Positions 5,662-5,829 of a DNA stretch of 5,829 nt are shown in pieces (positions within the stretch are counted from its first letter, which is position 1; each line of letters opens with the position of its first letter). The translations under genes were made by a program, and so were the position numbers. Where the stretch lies: the NCBI GenBank assembly GCA_947174175.1, contig CAMWHW010000070.1, positions 1 through 5,829 of the forward strand, in the 5' to 3' direction. The notes beneath the pieces are model-generated. The model was not told where the DNA came from and did not search any database. It saw only the letters and a list, made by a program, of their open reading frames with translations. This DNA comes from an uncultured Clostridia bacterium (GTDB lineage Bacteria; Bacillota; Clostridia; Christensenellales; Borkfalkiaceae).

Positions 5662-5829
5662 ATGAATTTACTTGCATCTCTCGGTACGGGCGCGGTTATC
5701 GCCATTGCAATAATTGCCGTACTGCTGCTTATCGTCGTAATTATCGTATGCTGGTTCATTGGCTCCAGAAACAGTTTCGTCAGACTGAAAAACGACTGCG
5801 AAGAAGCTTTTTCGACCATTGACGGCTAT
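5662..5829 (+). CDS. lemA: LemA family membrane protein, N-terminal part (partial)
   Basis: Only the first 56 codons are inside the window; the frame stays open to the edge. The protein starts with a short lead (MNLLASLGTG), then one very hydrophobic membrane segment at about 11-33 (AVIAIAIIAV onward). After it comes SRNSFVRLKNDCEEAFSTID (35-54), which matches the LemA signature in which a membrane helix is followed by N-x-L-V-x-L-x-N, a helix, and then a conserved Ile-Asp. LemA proteins are membrane-anchored helical proteins of unclear molecular function, often beside genes for HtpX or TPM-domain proteins; here the downstream side is not visible. The gene is likely co-transcribed with the Nudix gene. 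The assignment comes from a short N-terminal piece only. Confidence 0.82.
   Translation, partial: MNLLASLGTGAVIAIAIIAVLLLIVVIIVCWFIGSRNSFVRLKNDCEEAFSTIDGY

Overview
The window looks like chromosomal DNA from a low-to-mid GC Gram-positive anaerobe, most likely a clostridial (Bacillota) gut-type bacterium. The grounds are strong AGGAGG-type ribosome binding sites, textbook sigma-A promoters, a predicted lipoprotein HtrA-like protease, a clostridial-style zinc-ribbon Nudix protein and an oxygen-sensitive iron-sulfur serine dehydratase. This placement is an inference; there is no rRNA or other marker gene. Gene density is high, and I saw no mobile element, CRISPR array, tRNA or rRNA.

Region 1 (1-1135, + strand): the last 37 codons of a Cys/Met-metabolism PLP enzyme, best read as O-acetylhomoserine sulfhydrylase (MetY), followed by metA, homoserine O-acetyltransferase. 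Together they would make homocysteine by direct sulfhydrylation: homoserine to O-acetylhomoserine, then to homocysteine with sulfide. The unit ends at a strong hairpin terminator at 1096-1135, which also serves the convergent unit.

Region 2 (1128-5003, - strand): a tight three-gene operon read leftward from a perfect-consensus promoter (TTGACA, 17 nt, TATAAT on the minus strand). In order of transcription it holds a UAP1-like UDP-sugar pyrophosphorylase, a secreted lipoprotein trypsin-like (S1C/HtrA-type) serine protease with a PDZ-like C-terminus, and a short single-chain L-serine dehydratase. The gaps are 15 and 22 nt, so co-transcription is likely. The shared purpose is not obvious: one precursor-supply enzyme, one extracytoplasmic quality-control protease and one catabolic enzyme.

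Region 3 (4912-5829, + strand): a divergent intergenic region with a second good promoter, then a zinc-ribbon Nudix hydrolase and, 18 nt downstream, the start of a lemA-family membrane protein gene that is cut off by the window edge.

No wholly new system is evident. The points most worth a second look are the altered sugar-site motif of the UAP1-like enzyme, the serine dehydratase that lacks the C-terminal cysteine ligand, the unusual low-complexity linker of the protease, and the fact that the apparent TTG start upstream of the Nudix gene is really its -35 promoter box.
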